Positions 1-10,639 of a stretch of 64,000 bases of DNA are shown here, piece by piece. Source of the DNA: Rhodeus uyekii. Lineage: Eukaryota; Chordata; Actinopteri; Cypriniformes; Acheilognathidae. Under the pieces are notes generated by a model, which worked only from the letters and a program-made list of their open reading frames with translations, was not told the origin of the DNA and made no database searches. The DNA lies in assembly GCA_037043235.1 (NCBI GenBank), contig JAWRVZ010000109.1, positions 1,258,001-1,322,000 on the forward strand, in the 5' to 3' direction. Every line of letters starts with the position of its first letter. Position 1 is the first letter of the stretch. The position numbers were made by a program, and so were the translations under genes.

Positions 1-447
1 AATTCAGAATTGTGATTATAAAGAACTATTAAAAACAACGAGTCTGTTATAAACAACGAGTTGTGATTCTCAATTTGCATTGAATCGTGCAGCTCTAACG
101 CAAAGAATGCAAGAAAAGTAGTACGAGTACGGTAGTAATGCTATTCCGAACATACCGTAAGTTTGCAAGAATCCAAACATGTGTTTCATGCCTGAGATTC
201 ATGTTGTTTTTACAAAACAGACAATCATTGTATTTGTAAACAGAGTAATATGGCACTTGATGTAGCAAACTACCACATCAATCGTTGGACACAACCATGC
301 TGTGAGTAATACTTTTAGATTTTGATGGATGATCACGTTTTCAAGATAAACCATCCAAGATTATGTTATGAAAATCCCATTTTTGCAGACCAAGTTTTTT
401 TTGGCGTGGGAAAACGGTGTTTGACGGTTTGTAAATGATCCTAATCT
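1..447. other. Downstream flank of matcap1, no gene seen
   Basis: AT-rich sequence just downstream of the matcap1 stop codon on the minus strand. It probably includes the 3' UTR, but I found no convincing polyadenylation signal and no ORF with family resemblance. Confidence 0.5.
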
Positions 448-609
448 TCATGGAATGACCACTTGAAGCTCCGCGTCGCTCAGTTCATTCACTGCGACAA
501 TGTGGTCGAGGTGTTGAAGATAACGTTCTTCATCCTGCATGAAATGAGGAATCCTGGTTCCACGTAGAACAGCCGAATGCCGAAGTCTCTCCACATCCTC
601 ATAGGAGAC
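448..609 (-). CDS. matcap1: matcap1 coding exon 6 (terminal)
   Basis: 54 codons including the TGA at 448-450. It begins VSYEDVERLRH and carries the PHFMQD segment typical of the family C-terminus. The acceptor AG is at 610-611 and the exon opens in phase 0. Confidence 0.9.
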   Translation of the reverse strand, partial: VSYEDVERLRHSAVLRGTRIPHFMQDEERYLQHLDHIVAVNELSDAELQVVIP

Positions 610-3600
610 CTAAAAACAGGAATTACATGAAGTGGTACGTATATACATTCTTAATGGATCACCAATTTGTAATTTTGCATTATGAACCGTTAGCATGAAT
701 AGGACCTGCCTTTCCAAGAGCGGTTAATATCTTAAAATCAATGTTCCTCCTGTGGCGTAAAATCCTTAAAATTCCATCAAGGTACACCTGATCTTTACTA
801 AAGCAACCTGTACAGACACACGTGCAAAAACACATGCGTTACAAATATAGAGACTCATATGAAACCAGATAGTAAAGTTTGACAAGAGAAAACATTGCTA
901 CCATATTTTTAACATCACATTTGCTTGGGTGTTTTAACATGATGACAGCAAGTTTTACCATTTTGTTAACGCACTGCTAACGTTTTAGGATGTTACTAGC
1001 GTGTTTTATTACTTTGCTAGCAAACTGTTAATATGTTTTAACATGTTTTCATGCTGTTAGAGCATTTTAACACATTGTTAGCATATTTTAACACATTATT
1101 AGCATGTCTAAAGCATGTTTAACACATCGCTAAATTGTTTCTAACAAGGTTTATCACATCGTTTTGCTGCAACACAATGCTAAGGTTTAACGTTTTAACA
1201 TGTTGCTAACATGTTTTAGCACACTTCCTCTGATGTTTCAACACAATGCTATCTTGTTTTAACATGGTGATAGCATGTTTTACCACGTTAATACGCTGCT
1301 GACGTTTTAGGATGCTACTAGCATGTTTTTTTATATTAACGTTATCAAGCTGTTAGCATATTTTAAGTCATTGTTAGCATGTCTAGCAAATGTTTGACAC
1401 ATCAATTTAATGTTTTAATAGCATGTTTTACACATTGATAGCAAGTTTCTAACATGTTGCAGCGCAGTACAAATATGTTTAACGTGCTGTTGTGTTGCTA
1501 ACATGTTTTAGCACATTTGCTAGTACGCTTTACCATGCTGATAGTAAGTTTTACCATGTTGTTAATATGCTGTTAACATTTCAGGATTTTACTAGCATGT
1601 TTTATTACTTTGCTAGCACCATTGTTAACCAGTTTTAACATGTCATCATGCTACTAGAATCTTTTAACACAATGTTAGCATGACTTTAGCCTATTTTGGC
1701 TCATTGATAGAATAGATAATAGCATGTTTTCCACATTGCTAGCGCGTTTCTAACATGTTTATCATGTTGATAGCTAATTTTACTATGTTGTTGACACACT
1801 CCAAACATGTTTTAGCATGTTACGTTTTATTACCTTGATATCACCACTGTTAACGTTTTCAATCTGCTAGAATCTTTTAATACATTGCAACCATGTTTCA
1901 ACATGTTGCTAACACATGGTTTTATTTTTGGTAAACCTGCAATATAGTCGGTAATTACCCACTAGCACCAACAGGGGGAAACCTCCGCTATAGCGTCTGT
2001 ACTTAATAACATTAAAAGAGACCCAAAACAGCTTTAATAACATGAAAAGACACCAAACAAAGCTGTTGTTAACACAGTTTCAAGTTTATTTAAAGCACCA
2101 TTCACCAAACACGGATAATTATTCACAAGCATAATCAGGAAGTCCGGAAACATGTTACGATACGGTTACGATACGCAAATTCTTGCAGATATGACGGAAA
2201 AAATGCATGACTAGTTCCGTTAGCTGGTTCAATAGTCGTTAACGCTCGTGGTCTCCCTGCCATTGTGGATTTAAATGATTTCAATGTCATTTATGGTAGT
2301 GGGTGTCGTGTAATTACCGGCATTATAGCGGAGGTTTCCCCCTGTTGGTGCTAGTCGGTAATTACCGACGCTATATCGCAGGTTTACCTTATTTTTGCTA
2401 GCATATTTTAAGACATTGTGAGCTTTCTATCATTTTTAGCAAATTATATTTTAAATGTTGCCATCATGTTTTACCACATTAACGTTTATTATTAGCATGT
2501 TTAAATGTTTCTAGCACATCGCTGGCATATGTTGCTGGCATGTTTTAACATGTTTTAACAGTTGCATCTCAGTCAGCTCTCTAGTTCATTAGTTTATGTT
2601 AGATTAATGGATGGATTAGTCAGAATAATAATAACAAGCTTAAATAGTAGATTATAATGTTAGCTATTGCATCTCATCTCTCAGTTCTATTCTTGGCGAT
2701 TAGCTCACCTGGTTTTGAGGTATCTGTTTGTCCTCGTTTGGCGCGCAAGCAGTACTCCCAACGAACAGCAGGATCTTGCACAAAGCGAGCAATATGGCTG
2801 AACAGTTGGCTGAAGCTCATGTTTGTGGCGTGATATACGGTATAGTACAGCAGAGTGGCTCGCCACAGGAAGGGCTGTTTCCGTAGCAACACACTGTGAA
2901 GACTAGCGAGCCCCTCTTCTGTAGGATTAGCTGGTTTCAGTCCAAACTGCTTTCTCCCAACAGAAGTGGCCCATGGCTGCATGCTGTTGTTCACACCCCG
3001 TAAGTAATGCGTGCCTGCGAGTGAAAGCCGAAAATTGCTGGAAGGGCAGGTTTTATTCACAAAAGACTATAAATTAACACTGAAAAAATATCAATTATCA
3101 GCTAGAGCCAATCAGAACTACGTCGAAACAATATTTATTGTCTAGCGAGATCAAGAGCTTTAGATTGTAGCTAAACCAGGTGTGAGCCAACAGAAACAAG
3201 AGCTTCGTTTGGCTGGACAAGTGATATTATAAGTGATATTTAATATACTATCGAGTGCCGACATGTTTTTGTTGGCCAAAACCCTGAAATTAATTGCATT
3301 TTAGTAATTCTGGGTAAACCTGTAGTATAGCGTCGGTAATTACCAACTAGCACCAGCAGGGGGCTAAACCTCCGACATTAAAATAGACCCAAAACCGTTG
3401 TGATAACATGAAACGGCACCCAACAAGTTTATTTAAAGTTGTGGTCTTCCTGCCATTGTGGCTTTCTGATTTAAATTAATTTTAATTAAAAAAGACAATT
3501 GTAAAAATAAGTAGAAACTTCCTGTTGTCTACTAAAGTATTTCCGGTATGGTAGTGGGTACCGTCTAATTAGCGATGCTATATCGCAGGTTTACTGAACT

Positions 3601-6600
3601 ATCCGTGATTGGTGCTTTAAATAAACTTGAAACTGTGTTAACAACAGCTTTGTTGGGTGTCGTTTCATGTTATCACAACGGTTTTGGGTCTATTTTAATG
3701 TCGGAGGTTGAGCCCCCTGCTGGTGCTAGTTGGTAATTACCGACGCTATACTACAGGTTTACCCAATTCTGGTTCCATCGTCCGGAGTTGTATTAATTTT
3801 GACAGCAAATTTTCATGTTGTCATATTTTAGTTATCTGAATTGTTTTAGCTTTAGTTGACTTTGCATGTTTTTGCACGTTTCTAACACATGTTCTTAGCA
3901 TTTTGCCAAATCTTTCTGTTTCTACACATTGCTAGCATCTTTTAGCATGTCTCTAGTACATTCTAACACATTGATAGCATGTTTTAACATGTTAGTAGCA
4001 TATTTTACACATTATTAAAATGTTTGAAACGTGGTTTATCACACTGCTAACATGTATCTAACGTTACAGATGCAATGCTAACGTTTAAAGTGTTGTTAGC
4101 ATGTTGCTAACACCCATTTTATCACAATACTATCTTGTTTAACTTATTGATAATGATTTTAAAACTGTTGTTAGTATGCTGTTATCATTTTAGGATGTTC
4201 CTAGCGTGTTTTATTACTCTGCTAGCACCATTGTTAACGTTATCACGCTGCTAAAATCTTTTAAAACATTGCTACCATGTCTAATGTGTTTTACACATTA
4301 AAAAGGATCTTATTACTAGTTTATTCTATGTACTTTTATTGTGGCATTTACACAAGTGAGTAGTTCTTATATTCAGTAAAATCACTTGTTTGGAGGTTTT
4401 TTTGGCCTCTTGGTTTATTATCAATACGCTAGCACTTTAAATTACAGTCCTGTTCCCCATGTACATACTCGGCACTTATTATTAACTTTTACATATAACT
4501 TTCCTGCAGCTCTAACAGTAGAGAGTGTTACAGTTTATTGCAATAACTGTAAATAAACTGCAATAACTTAAAATTACAGTAAATTGCAATAACTGGGTAA
4601 TAATTAGGCACTAACCCTGAATCTACCCCTAAACCTAACCATAATGCATGTATTTTCCTTATATTACCTGCTACTTTCTTAGGTAAGAAGTTCACATACT
4701 GTAACAAAGTGCAACCCATAGAATATGCACCTCAAAACTACACTCTCTTTCTTAATTGATTAGCAGAGTTTTAACGATCAAATCCTTGATCAACGACCAA
4801 TCATGAGCATCCCTAGTTGAAGTCATGTGACCGTGGTCTAGTGCATTTATCGCCTTATAGGTGTTACGTTTAGCCGTTTACTTCTGGTGACTGACTTTAG
4901 GCTTCAAAATGTATAAAGGTTGAGTTCATATGTGATCAAAACATTTAAGCTTTTATTATTCTTTCATTTGTTGCAATATTCCAAAAGCCAGTCGGAAAAC
5001 CCAATTTCGGTTTTGTCAAGCGAACCAAGATGATGCTAAATTCAGGGTTGGCCTACAGAAATACGGCATCACTGCATCATTTAAGACCGTGCCGATTTCA
5101 TTGTGCACTACACAACAACAAACGAATGACATGACTGGTGTTTGTCTCATTCAAACTGGTAAGGACATCACTTTTGCAATTGGTTTAGGTTAAAGTTCAT
5201 ACCAATCTCGTGTCTAAGCATGCCCTCAAGCCAGTGTTGGCGTGCTCCTGACAAGTTAATAGTTAGTGTTGGTCGACAACGCTCCACCATCATTACTGCC
5301 TGGGACAGAAGCTCATCGGAGAGACTTACAACCACCTGTTGACAGAATCTTAAATTACTATTCCTTTGTTATTTGGCAGGATGCTAATATTATATTCAGA
5401 TGGCATGACCACATACCTCACCGACACAGCCCTCCTTCTGGAGGTACTTGCGTGTGGCGGCCCACACTTGACTCTTCGGTAACAAGTTGCCCCCTGTTAC
5501 CTCTTCAAAGTTTTCATACGTCTCATATTTCCTCAACACACACTCCATAATCCCAACTGCCTAGAAAAAGGCATGAGGTAAGACAAGCGGCAATGGTTTA
5601 AAGACTTAACCAGCATTACGGCTGCGCTCCAAAACTTAGCAAGCTGCCAATGTAAGCAACACTTTGAGCCATTATCGTGGCTGTTATAATGCAAAAAGGC
5701 ATTCTGGGTAATATTTTGCACCTGCTGTTTAGAGCCTATTTTCAACACTTAATCTACTTTATGTATCACGGTTTTGTCCAGTTGTACGCAATGCATTGTG
5801 GGCGAGTCTAATGCATTTGAAGCAATAGCTCAGCGGGTGTTTGAGTACAAAGTCTTCGCCGATCCGTGTTCGAGGTGGGAATGTGCGTGGAACGAGGAAA
5901 GAAAGTGGAACTTGGAAACTGAGTGCAGCGAGGAAAGCTTTCTGTAAAACTAGAGGAATTAGTGGATTCTCTCACAGTCAAATCACTCGAACGATGACTG
6001 ATGAGCTGTTGCTAAGTTTTCAGAAACTTTCCAGGGTTATTGGAAATGTTCCAGGATTTTTTTGGAAAAAAACTTTGGAAAGTTTCTGGAAATGTTCAGC
6101 CCCTTTACGACCCTACAACTGAAATTGAATATCGCTTGAGAGCGCTTATAAATGAGTGATTGAATTCATTAATCCATTAATCAATGCACATAAAACCGAG
6201 AGGGTAAAATCCAGTCGATTCAATGTAATACATCATTTACTCCCAACTTTATTCAGTTTATTACAGATTTTCAGACTGTTTCTCTGATGGTTTTGACTCG
6301 TGCTCGTTGATTAGAAAGAAATACTTTTCTTAAACATCGTTATTAAACCTTTAAAATGCAATTTCTTGTATGAGTATGAGCTATATAACAGAGTTTGAGT
6401 TTGTATTCTTTTAAGCACTTTTTCTTGCTTGCATATAAATCTTTTTACTCCTACATCTATTTTTGTCCATTTTGAGTGTTTTTGCAGATAAATAAAAGTT
6501 AACCTTTGCCTATTACTTTTACCTGTGACTTTAATTTCCAAACTGTTTCAGGTTCCATTTATGACCAAAAACTGCCAAATGACCCAAATTTGATTGTTTT

Positions 6601-7671
6601 TAACCAATCATTTTCCATTTTTATGCAAATTGAAATAATTCTATTGTCAGAGCAGTGAATGTAGTGACGGATGAAGCTCCGCTCACACAGAAATCCCTTT
6701 CAAACCAAGCTGCTTTCTTTTGGTAAGTGCTGCAGATTCATGTGACCAACTTGAGCGAAATCTGCATGGGGAACGTATTCATCTTTACTCAAAAACATGG
6801 ATTTCTATTTAAATTAATGGATAAATGGTAACTGTGTCCACACCGCACTTTAGAAGGCAGTTGCTTACGAAGGCAGACTCACTAGATTTTGGAAAAGATC
6901 CCATTTGTGTTATTTTGACATGAAATATACCTGGGACAGAAAGAGACAAGAGCCCTCTCTGTACTTCTCCAAAACACTGATAGGCTCCGGGGAAACGTAC
7001 TCAAACTGGGGCTCATACCGATAGTCAGACTGAAAAAAGGTCTGACGCTCCTCTTCCAGGTTTGTGGGGCGAAGAGCGACCAGCAGGCACTGCCCACGAG
7101 GTGTGGAAGGCGAAGGAAGGGGCGCGACACCCCTGGCAATATGTGGCAAAGAGGTTGCGGGTCTCATTTGACCCCTGCCCGAACGTGGGGGCATTGTGGA
7201 GTTCATCGTGCATGTGCTCTCACTCCGTCGAAGCCAGTTTCCCGGCCCTAAACTAAGACTTGTCAGGCTTCGCGTGGGTGGAGAAGGGCCTCCGCTACGC
7301 CACGGTGGCTTAATCACCGTCCGCACTGGCTGTGTTGCTCTAACTCGCTGTGGTTTTATTTCCAGACTAAGAGGCCTTCGACACGGTGGCTGTTTGGAAG
7401 GTTCCCCTGGCTGCACAGCTTCTCCTTTACTTCTACCTTCTGTCTTCTGGAGCCTTCGTTGAACCTGAGAGCCGCCATCACACGTGGTGCAAGGCTGCGC
7501 CTGTGGCCCATTATGGGTCGAATTGTCTCTTTGGGTGACGCTGCTGGTCCTGGATCTGACTGGTTTGGGTTTCTCTGTGCTGGGCTCTGGTTCTAACATG
7601 TCTGAGGCATTCTTTGCGAGCCCTCCTCCATTAGCCTGCTCCATGCAGTTCTCGCCCAGATCCAGCACCAT
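448..7671 (-). CDS. matcap1: Microtubule-associated tyrosine carboxypeptidase (MATCAP1 / KIAA0895L), six coding exons
   Basis: The product is predicted to remove the C-terminal tyrosine of alpha-tubulin on microtubules (MATCAP family, DUF1704 metallopeptidase fold). Coding exons in transcript order are 7671-6931, 5560-5417, 5335-5203, 3014-2709, 807-710 and 609-448. They sum to 1584 bp, an ORF of 527 aa with every phase matching. The first 200 or so residues are low-complexity and basic, with an RRSEST segment and an LPHIA segment that I recall from the human protein; the catalytic domain follows. The zinc-site motif HEIGTH is at about residues 337-342 and its glycine codon is split by an intron. 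The ATG at 7669-7671 gives MVLD, the human KIAA0895L start as I remember it. Human is about 471 aa, so the N-terminal region is longer here. The paralogue KIAA0895 (MATCAP2) is the main alternative. The last intron uses a GC donor. Confidence 0.9.
710..807 (-). CDS. matcap1: matcap1 coding exon 5
   Basis: 98 bp coding for CFSKDQVYLDGILRILRHR and a downstream TALGK. It enters in phase 1 and leaves in phase 0. The only donor that keeps the frame is GC (AAG then GCAGGT on the minus strand). The next GT, four bases further, would shift the frame. Confidence 0.88.
905..1925. repeat. Degenerate minisatellite in matcap1 intron
   Basis: Dozens of diverged copies of a roughly 20-25 bp unit resembling TTGCTAGCATGTTTTAACAC run through the intron, with variable spacing. 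The same unit resumes at about 2397-2545 and 3870-4310, on the far sides of two MITE insertions and of the 2709-3014 exon, so one old array seems to underlie the whole intron region. Confidence 0.75.
1930..2388. mobile_element. Foldback MITE with long terminal inverted repeats (copy 1)
   Basis: About 65-70 bp at each end are inverted copies (starting GGTAAACCTGC and ending GCAGGTTTACC). The element is flanked by an exact 8-bp direct repeat, TTATTTTT, at 1922-1929 and 2389-2396, which suits hAT-type integration. It has no coding capacity and sits inside the minisatellite. Confidence 0.85.
2397..2545. repeat. Continuation of the GCATGTTTTAACA minisatellite
   Basis: Further degenerate units of the 905-1925 array, interrupted by the MITE at 1930-2388. 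Confidence 0.6.
2709..3014 (-). CDS. matcap1: matcap1 coding exon 4 (second half of the HEIGTH motif)
   Basis: 306 bp entering and leaving in phase 1. It starts within the glycine codon of HEIGTH and continues THYLRGVNNS, then GLKPANPTEEGLASLHSVL and RWEYCLRAKRGQTDTS, all strongly typical of the family. The donor is CAG/GTGAGC and the acceptor is a TCGCAG preceded by a pyrimidine-rich tract. Confidence 0.92.
3313..3763. mobile_element. Foldback MITE with long terminal inverted repeats (copy 2)
   Basis: Same family as the element at 1930-2388. Arms of roughly 130 bp (3313-3445 against about 3630-3763) are inverted copies, ending GGTAAACCTG and its complement. The flanks TAATTCTG and CAATTCTG match at 7 of 8 positions. 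The centre contains a second, internal GCAGGTTTAC end at about 3585-3595, so the copy may be a rearranged dimer. Confidence 0.82.
3870..4310. repeat. Third block of the GCATGTTTTAACA minisatellite
   Basis: The same degenerate unit as at 905-1925, now upstream of the 2709-3014 exon. It fades out at about 4310 into unremarkable AT-rich intron. Confidence 0.6.
4311..5202. other. matcap1 intron 3 remainder
   Basis: AT-rich intron. A short internally repetitive patch at about 4525-4600 repeats TTGCAATAACTGTAAAT-like words. Nothing else stands out. Confidence 0.4.
5203..5335 (-). CDS. matcap1: matcap1 coding exon 3 (first half of the HEIGTH motif)
   Basis: 133 bp: 44 codons plus one base. It encodes VVVSLSDELLSQAVMMVE and NLSGARQHWLEGMLRHEI, then the first base of the next glycine codon. 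The donor is G/GTATGA and the acceptor is AACAG. Confidence 0.92.
5417..5560 (-). CDS. matcap1: matcap1 coding exon 2
   Basis: 48 codons, phase 0 at both ends, separated from exon 3 by only 81 bp. It encodes AVGIMECVLRKYETYENFEE and RKYLQKEGCVGE. The acceptor is TTTTTCTAG and the donor GTATGT. Confidence 0.92.
5561..6930. other. matcap1 intron 1 (between coding exons)
   Basis: 1370 bp of AT-rich intron. It has no strong ORF, no recognisable repeat ends and no microsatellite of note. Confidence 0.5.
6931..7671 (-). CDS. matcap1: matcap1 coding exon 1
   Basis: 247 codons from ATG to the donor CAG/GTATAT. The N-terminal part is rich in Pro, Ser, Arg and Lys and looks disordered. The last 55 or so residues (LLVALRPTNLEEER, PQFEYVSPEP, VLEKYRE) are the start of the conserved catalytic region. 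The reading frame stays open upstream to a likely acceptor at about 7710, so the sequence between 7672 and 7709 is probably 5' UTR. Confidence 0.88.
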
Positions 7672-7767
7672 TGCTACATCCACGCCTCGGCCCACCAATG
7701 CTGCACACCTGGAGAGAGAAACACACCTCCACTTCCTGCTTCAACAGTACCAAGGCCGTAACCACCA

Positions 7768-7875
7768 CACAGTCTAAAAAAGCTGGGTTGTTTGGATCAA
7801 ATATGGACGTTGAGTCTAAAAATATTTAAAGCAATTATCCATATTTGACCCAAACATTCACTTTTTAGAGTGTAG
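7768..7875. mobile_element. Short foldback MITE
   Basis: About 108 bp with imperfect inverted ends (GTCTAAAAAAGCTGGGTT on the left, TTTTTAGAGTGTAGAC on the right) and an internal ATCAAATATGGA / TCCATATTTGAC palindrome. It sits just upstream of the first matcap1 coding exon. Confidence 0.65.
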
Positions 7876-7975
7876 ACATTGAGGGAGACAAGCCAAGACA
7901 ACACTCAATTTACAAAACTGCCAAATTTTCTATATATTACAATCATTATGATCACAAATTTTAGTAACTGCTTTT

Positions 7976-8127
7976 TCCTGTAGCTCAATCAGAAAAGTAT
8001 GGCGCTTGCAACGCCAAGGTCATGGGTTCGATTCCCAGGGAAAGCAAGAACTGATTAGAATGTCAATGTGTTTCTTGAATGCAATGCAAGTCGCTTTGGA
8101 TAAAAGCGTCTGATAAATGCATAAATG
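7976..8127 (+). mobile_element. tRNA-derived SINE, copy 1
   Basis: The tRNA-like head has an A-box-like TAGCTCAATCAG and a B box GGTTCGATTCCC. A shared body (CTGATTAGAATGTCAATGTG) and the tail GGATAAAAGCGTCTGATAAA follow. This is the fullest of six copies in the window. Confidence 0.85.
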
Positions 8128-8134
8128 TGAACAT

Positions 8135-8820
8135 CAGCCCCTTTCACACAACATTCCTGGTAAAGTACCGTAAAATTACCAGAATGACTTTACTGGTAAA
8201 CTGCTGCTAAATATCACCAAGAAAAGTAGTAGAAGCCACTGTGTGTAATAATTTTCTTATATATAATAAATCACTTTCACCTCAGAGTCGTTGTTTGGGA
8301 ACGCAGACGCATAAGACAGTTCTGGAAGGGAATTATCCTGAACCACTTTGGCTCAGGCGATACAGAGCAACTAAAACAGCATTTCAGACACAAGATCGGT
8401 CCAGTTATGCCGTCCCATCGCGCAATCACATGACTTTTTGGAAGCGCATCGAGGAATTTAGTCAGTAAATGTGTTTCCATCGTAGTTCATGTGCATGTTT
8501 TACTATCGGATAAAAAGATGTATCCGCCTCAAATGAGCGCACACGTTATTTATGCACATTTTTTAAATTTATGCAACGGTCAAAGATGTCCATCTAGCGA
8601 ATATTTACATAGAAAAACTATTCAAAAACTTCCCGTTAACAGTGCAGAGTAATCACGAAAGACTTCAAAGAAGACTTCATACGTCAGCGGATCAAACCGG
8701 GAATCTTCATTTTATTTGGATAGGAACTTCCCTTACTGGTAGTTTTTTGAGAAGGTGCTGTTCGCACACAATCCCTTAAGGTTACATTTACCAGTAAAGA
8801 CTGTATGTGTGAAAGGGGCT
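8135..8820. mobile_element. Non-autonomous DNA transposon with AGCCCCTTTCACACA ends
   Basis: The left end AGCCCCTTTCACACA and right end TGTGTGAAAGGGGCT are inverted copies, followed inward by CTGGTAAA-type subterminal repeats. The interior has no transposase. I could not identify a target-site duplication. Confidence 0.7.
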
Positions 8821-8924
8821 ATTGTTTCTGCCCAAATTAATACATGATGTTAGCTAACCTTATAAATGGATATTTGACAATACTTCATGCCTCTGATAAC
8901 AAATGACTCTAAATTGCAACAAGC

Positions 8925-8996
8925 ATTTTCTGTAAAGCTGCTTTGCAACGATATGTATTGTGAAAGTGCTATACAAATAAATGTGAATTGAATTGA
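8925..8996 (+). repeat. Truncated SINE-like 3' tail
   Basis: The segment TGTAAAGCTGCTTTGCAACG followed by GTGCTATACAAATAAATGTG resembles a widespread fish SINE/LINE tail. A related tail in inverted orientation lies at about 33887-33960. Confidence 0.55.
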
Positions 8997-9816
8997 TGCT
9001 GCATCTCATTACGCACTGATCTGTTTGTTTTTAGGATGACAAAAAAGCTTTAAAAATGTCAAAATGATTGATGATTTAATTGATGATGAGCCAATCAAAA
9101 AGACTAGTTTGCTGCCATTTATTGAAGGGTGAAAGTACAAAGCGGATATGTATGAATAATTAATTAAAACTAAACAATTACAAATGTAGAAAGCGCATAC
9201 TTTGTGCTCAAAAATTGAATAAGCCTAATTAGGGATATTAAACATAAAACACAAACATAAAATATATTTAAAACATAACAATAATAGTATATTCACAGTT
9301 TGTGGAAATAAAAATGTTAAATACATTTAGACATTTAATGCAATTAAAAGTTAAATACATTTTTTGTTCTATTTATTATTTTCATAATGATATTGTTGGT
9401 GAGTTGTATTAAAACTAACTGAATTAATACGGGCATATTCATAATTATTAATTATAATAATTAACAATAACTCTTTAAGTTGTATTGTCCCTGTTTTTTT
9501 TAACTCAAAGAACATCAGAAATTTTGATTTTGTGCAGTTTTCATAACCTCATAATCATTTACACAAAAAAATATGTGCTTTTAAAAAATAGCAGCGCCAT
9601 TAAAAATCTTGTATAGTTAATTCAAAACGTTATATATAAACTGTATGAAAAGCATAGTTTAAAATGTTAATAGGGGGAAAACCCCTGAATGACTGTGAAA
9701 TAAGATGCTGGTGAAAAATCATAATTTGCATGCAAATCCTCAAAGAATCCAAGATAAAGTTAAATTTATTTCTCTTGCTAAACGAACCTAAAAAAAAACT
9801 TCCACTGTTCTGTTAG
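8997..9816. other. AT-rich intronic stretch
   Basis: Lies within the inferred first intron of matcap1. No gene, repeat end or regulatory motif that I can support. Confidence 0.4.
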
Positions 9817-10047
9817 TTTAGGGTCCATTTCTCACTATTAACTGACTTTTGCCTCAATAAACTTCTCATTACTGCTTATTAACAGTTAGGAAGGCAGTTA
9901 AATTAAGTTTAAGTATTAAGTAGGATTATGGGATGTAGAATATGATCATGCATTAATAAATGCTTTGCAAGTGCTAATAAACAGACAATATCCTAGTAAA
10001 ATGCGTGATAATAAACAACTAGTTAATAGTGAGAATTAAACTCTAAA
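9817..10047. mobile_element. Small MITE
   Basis: The ends TTTAGGGTCCATTTCTCACT and the inverted AGTGAGAATTAAACTCTAAA are imperfect inverted repeats. There is no coding capacity. Confidence 0.6.
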
Positions 10048-10271
10048 GTGTTGCTAAATAAATTATACAGGGAACTTTATGCATGTTGGAAATAAAGCAA
10101 TAATAAAATCTCCCTTATGACAGAGACGTCTGTCTCATTTTAAATGAATGCATCTTATGCTACAGATTAATAGATGCATGACATCAACAGCCCCGACAAT
10201 AACACTTCCGATCACAGAGACATGTTTCAGACAAATCATGCGATATGTATTAGAAAAGCCGCAACACATAC

Positions 10272-10450
10272 CGCGCATCGCTCCTTCACAGCAGACCAGT
10301 GTGCTTTCACTTCAGCTCGGATATGGAGGAATAACGGCGCAGGACGCCGGGAACACTGGGAGTTCGGGATGGCCGGGATTGCGTTGCAGCAAATGACGCG
10401 CCGGCGCGTCTGAATGACCGCTTACGCCGCGACGCGACGCTCATCCCTCC
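10272..10450 (-). promoter_or_regulatory. matcap1: CpG-rich promoter and probable non-coding first exon of matcap1
   Basis: A short block, GC-rich and CpG-dense against AT-rich surroundings. On the minus strand it runs into a good donor, GCG/GTATGT, at 10271/10272. The next acceptor on this strand that fits is about 7710, immediately before the matcap1 start codon. I infer a CpG promoter plus 5' UTR exon; the right-hand limit (transcription start) is approximate. Confidence 0.5.
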
Positions 10451-10639
10451 GGAAAAGCTTTGGATCACATCCTTAGTCTTTCCAAACGACGAGTTTAAAG
10501 AGAAAACCATCTTACATTTCCAGTTGCACCAAAAGCAAAGGAAGTGCATTTTGAAATCCTTAATCCTGAGGGATTGATTTGCTCTTGATCTGTTGCTCTG
10601 TTTGTGTGGATCCGATTGAAACAACACAAGCATCTTTTA

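Noticed and set aside
7062..7777. Plus-strand ORFs of 64-97 codons opposite the first matcap1 exon
   Set aside because: They are antisense shadows of a GC-rich coding exon, with no independent support.
7976..8060. A tRNA gene (A and B boxes present)
   Set aside because: The head is followed by a SINE body and tail shared with five other copies. It does not fold into a clean cloverleaf with an anticodon arm that I can identify.
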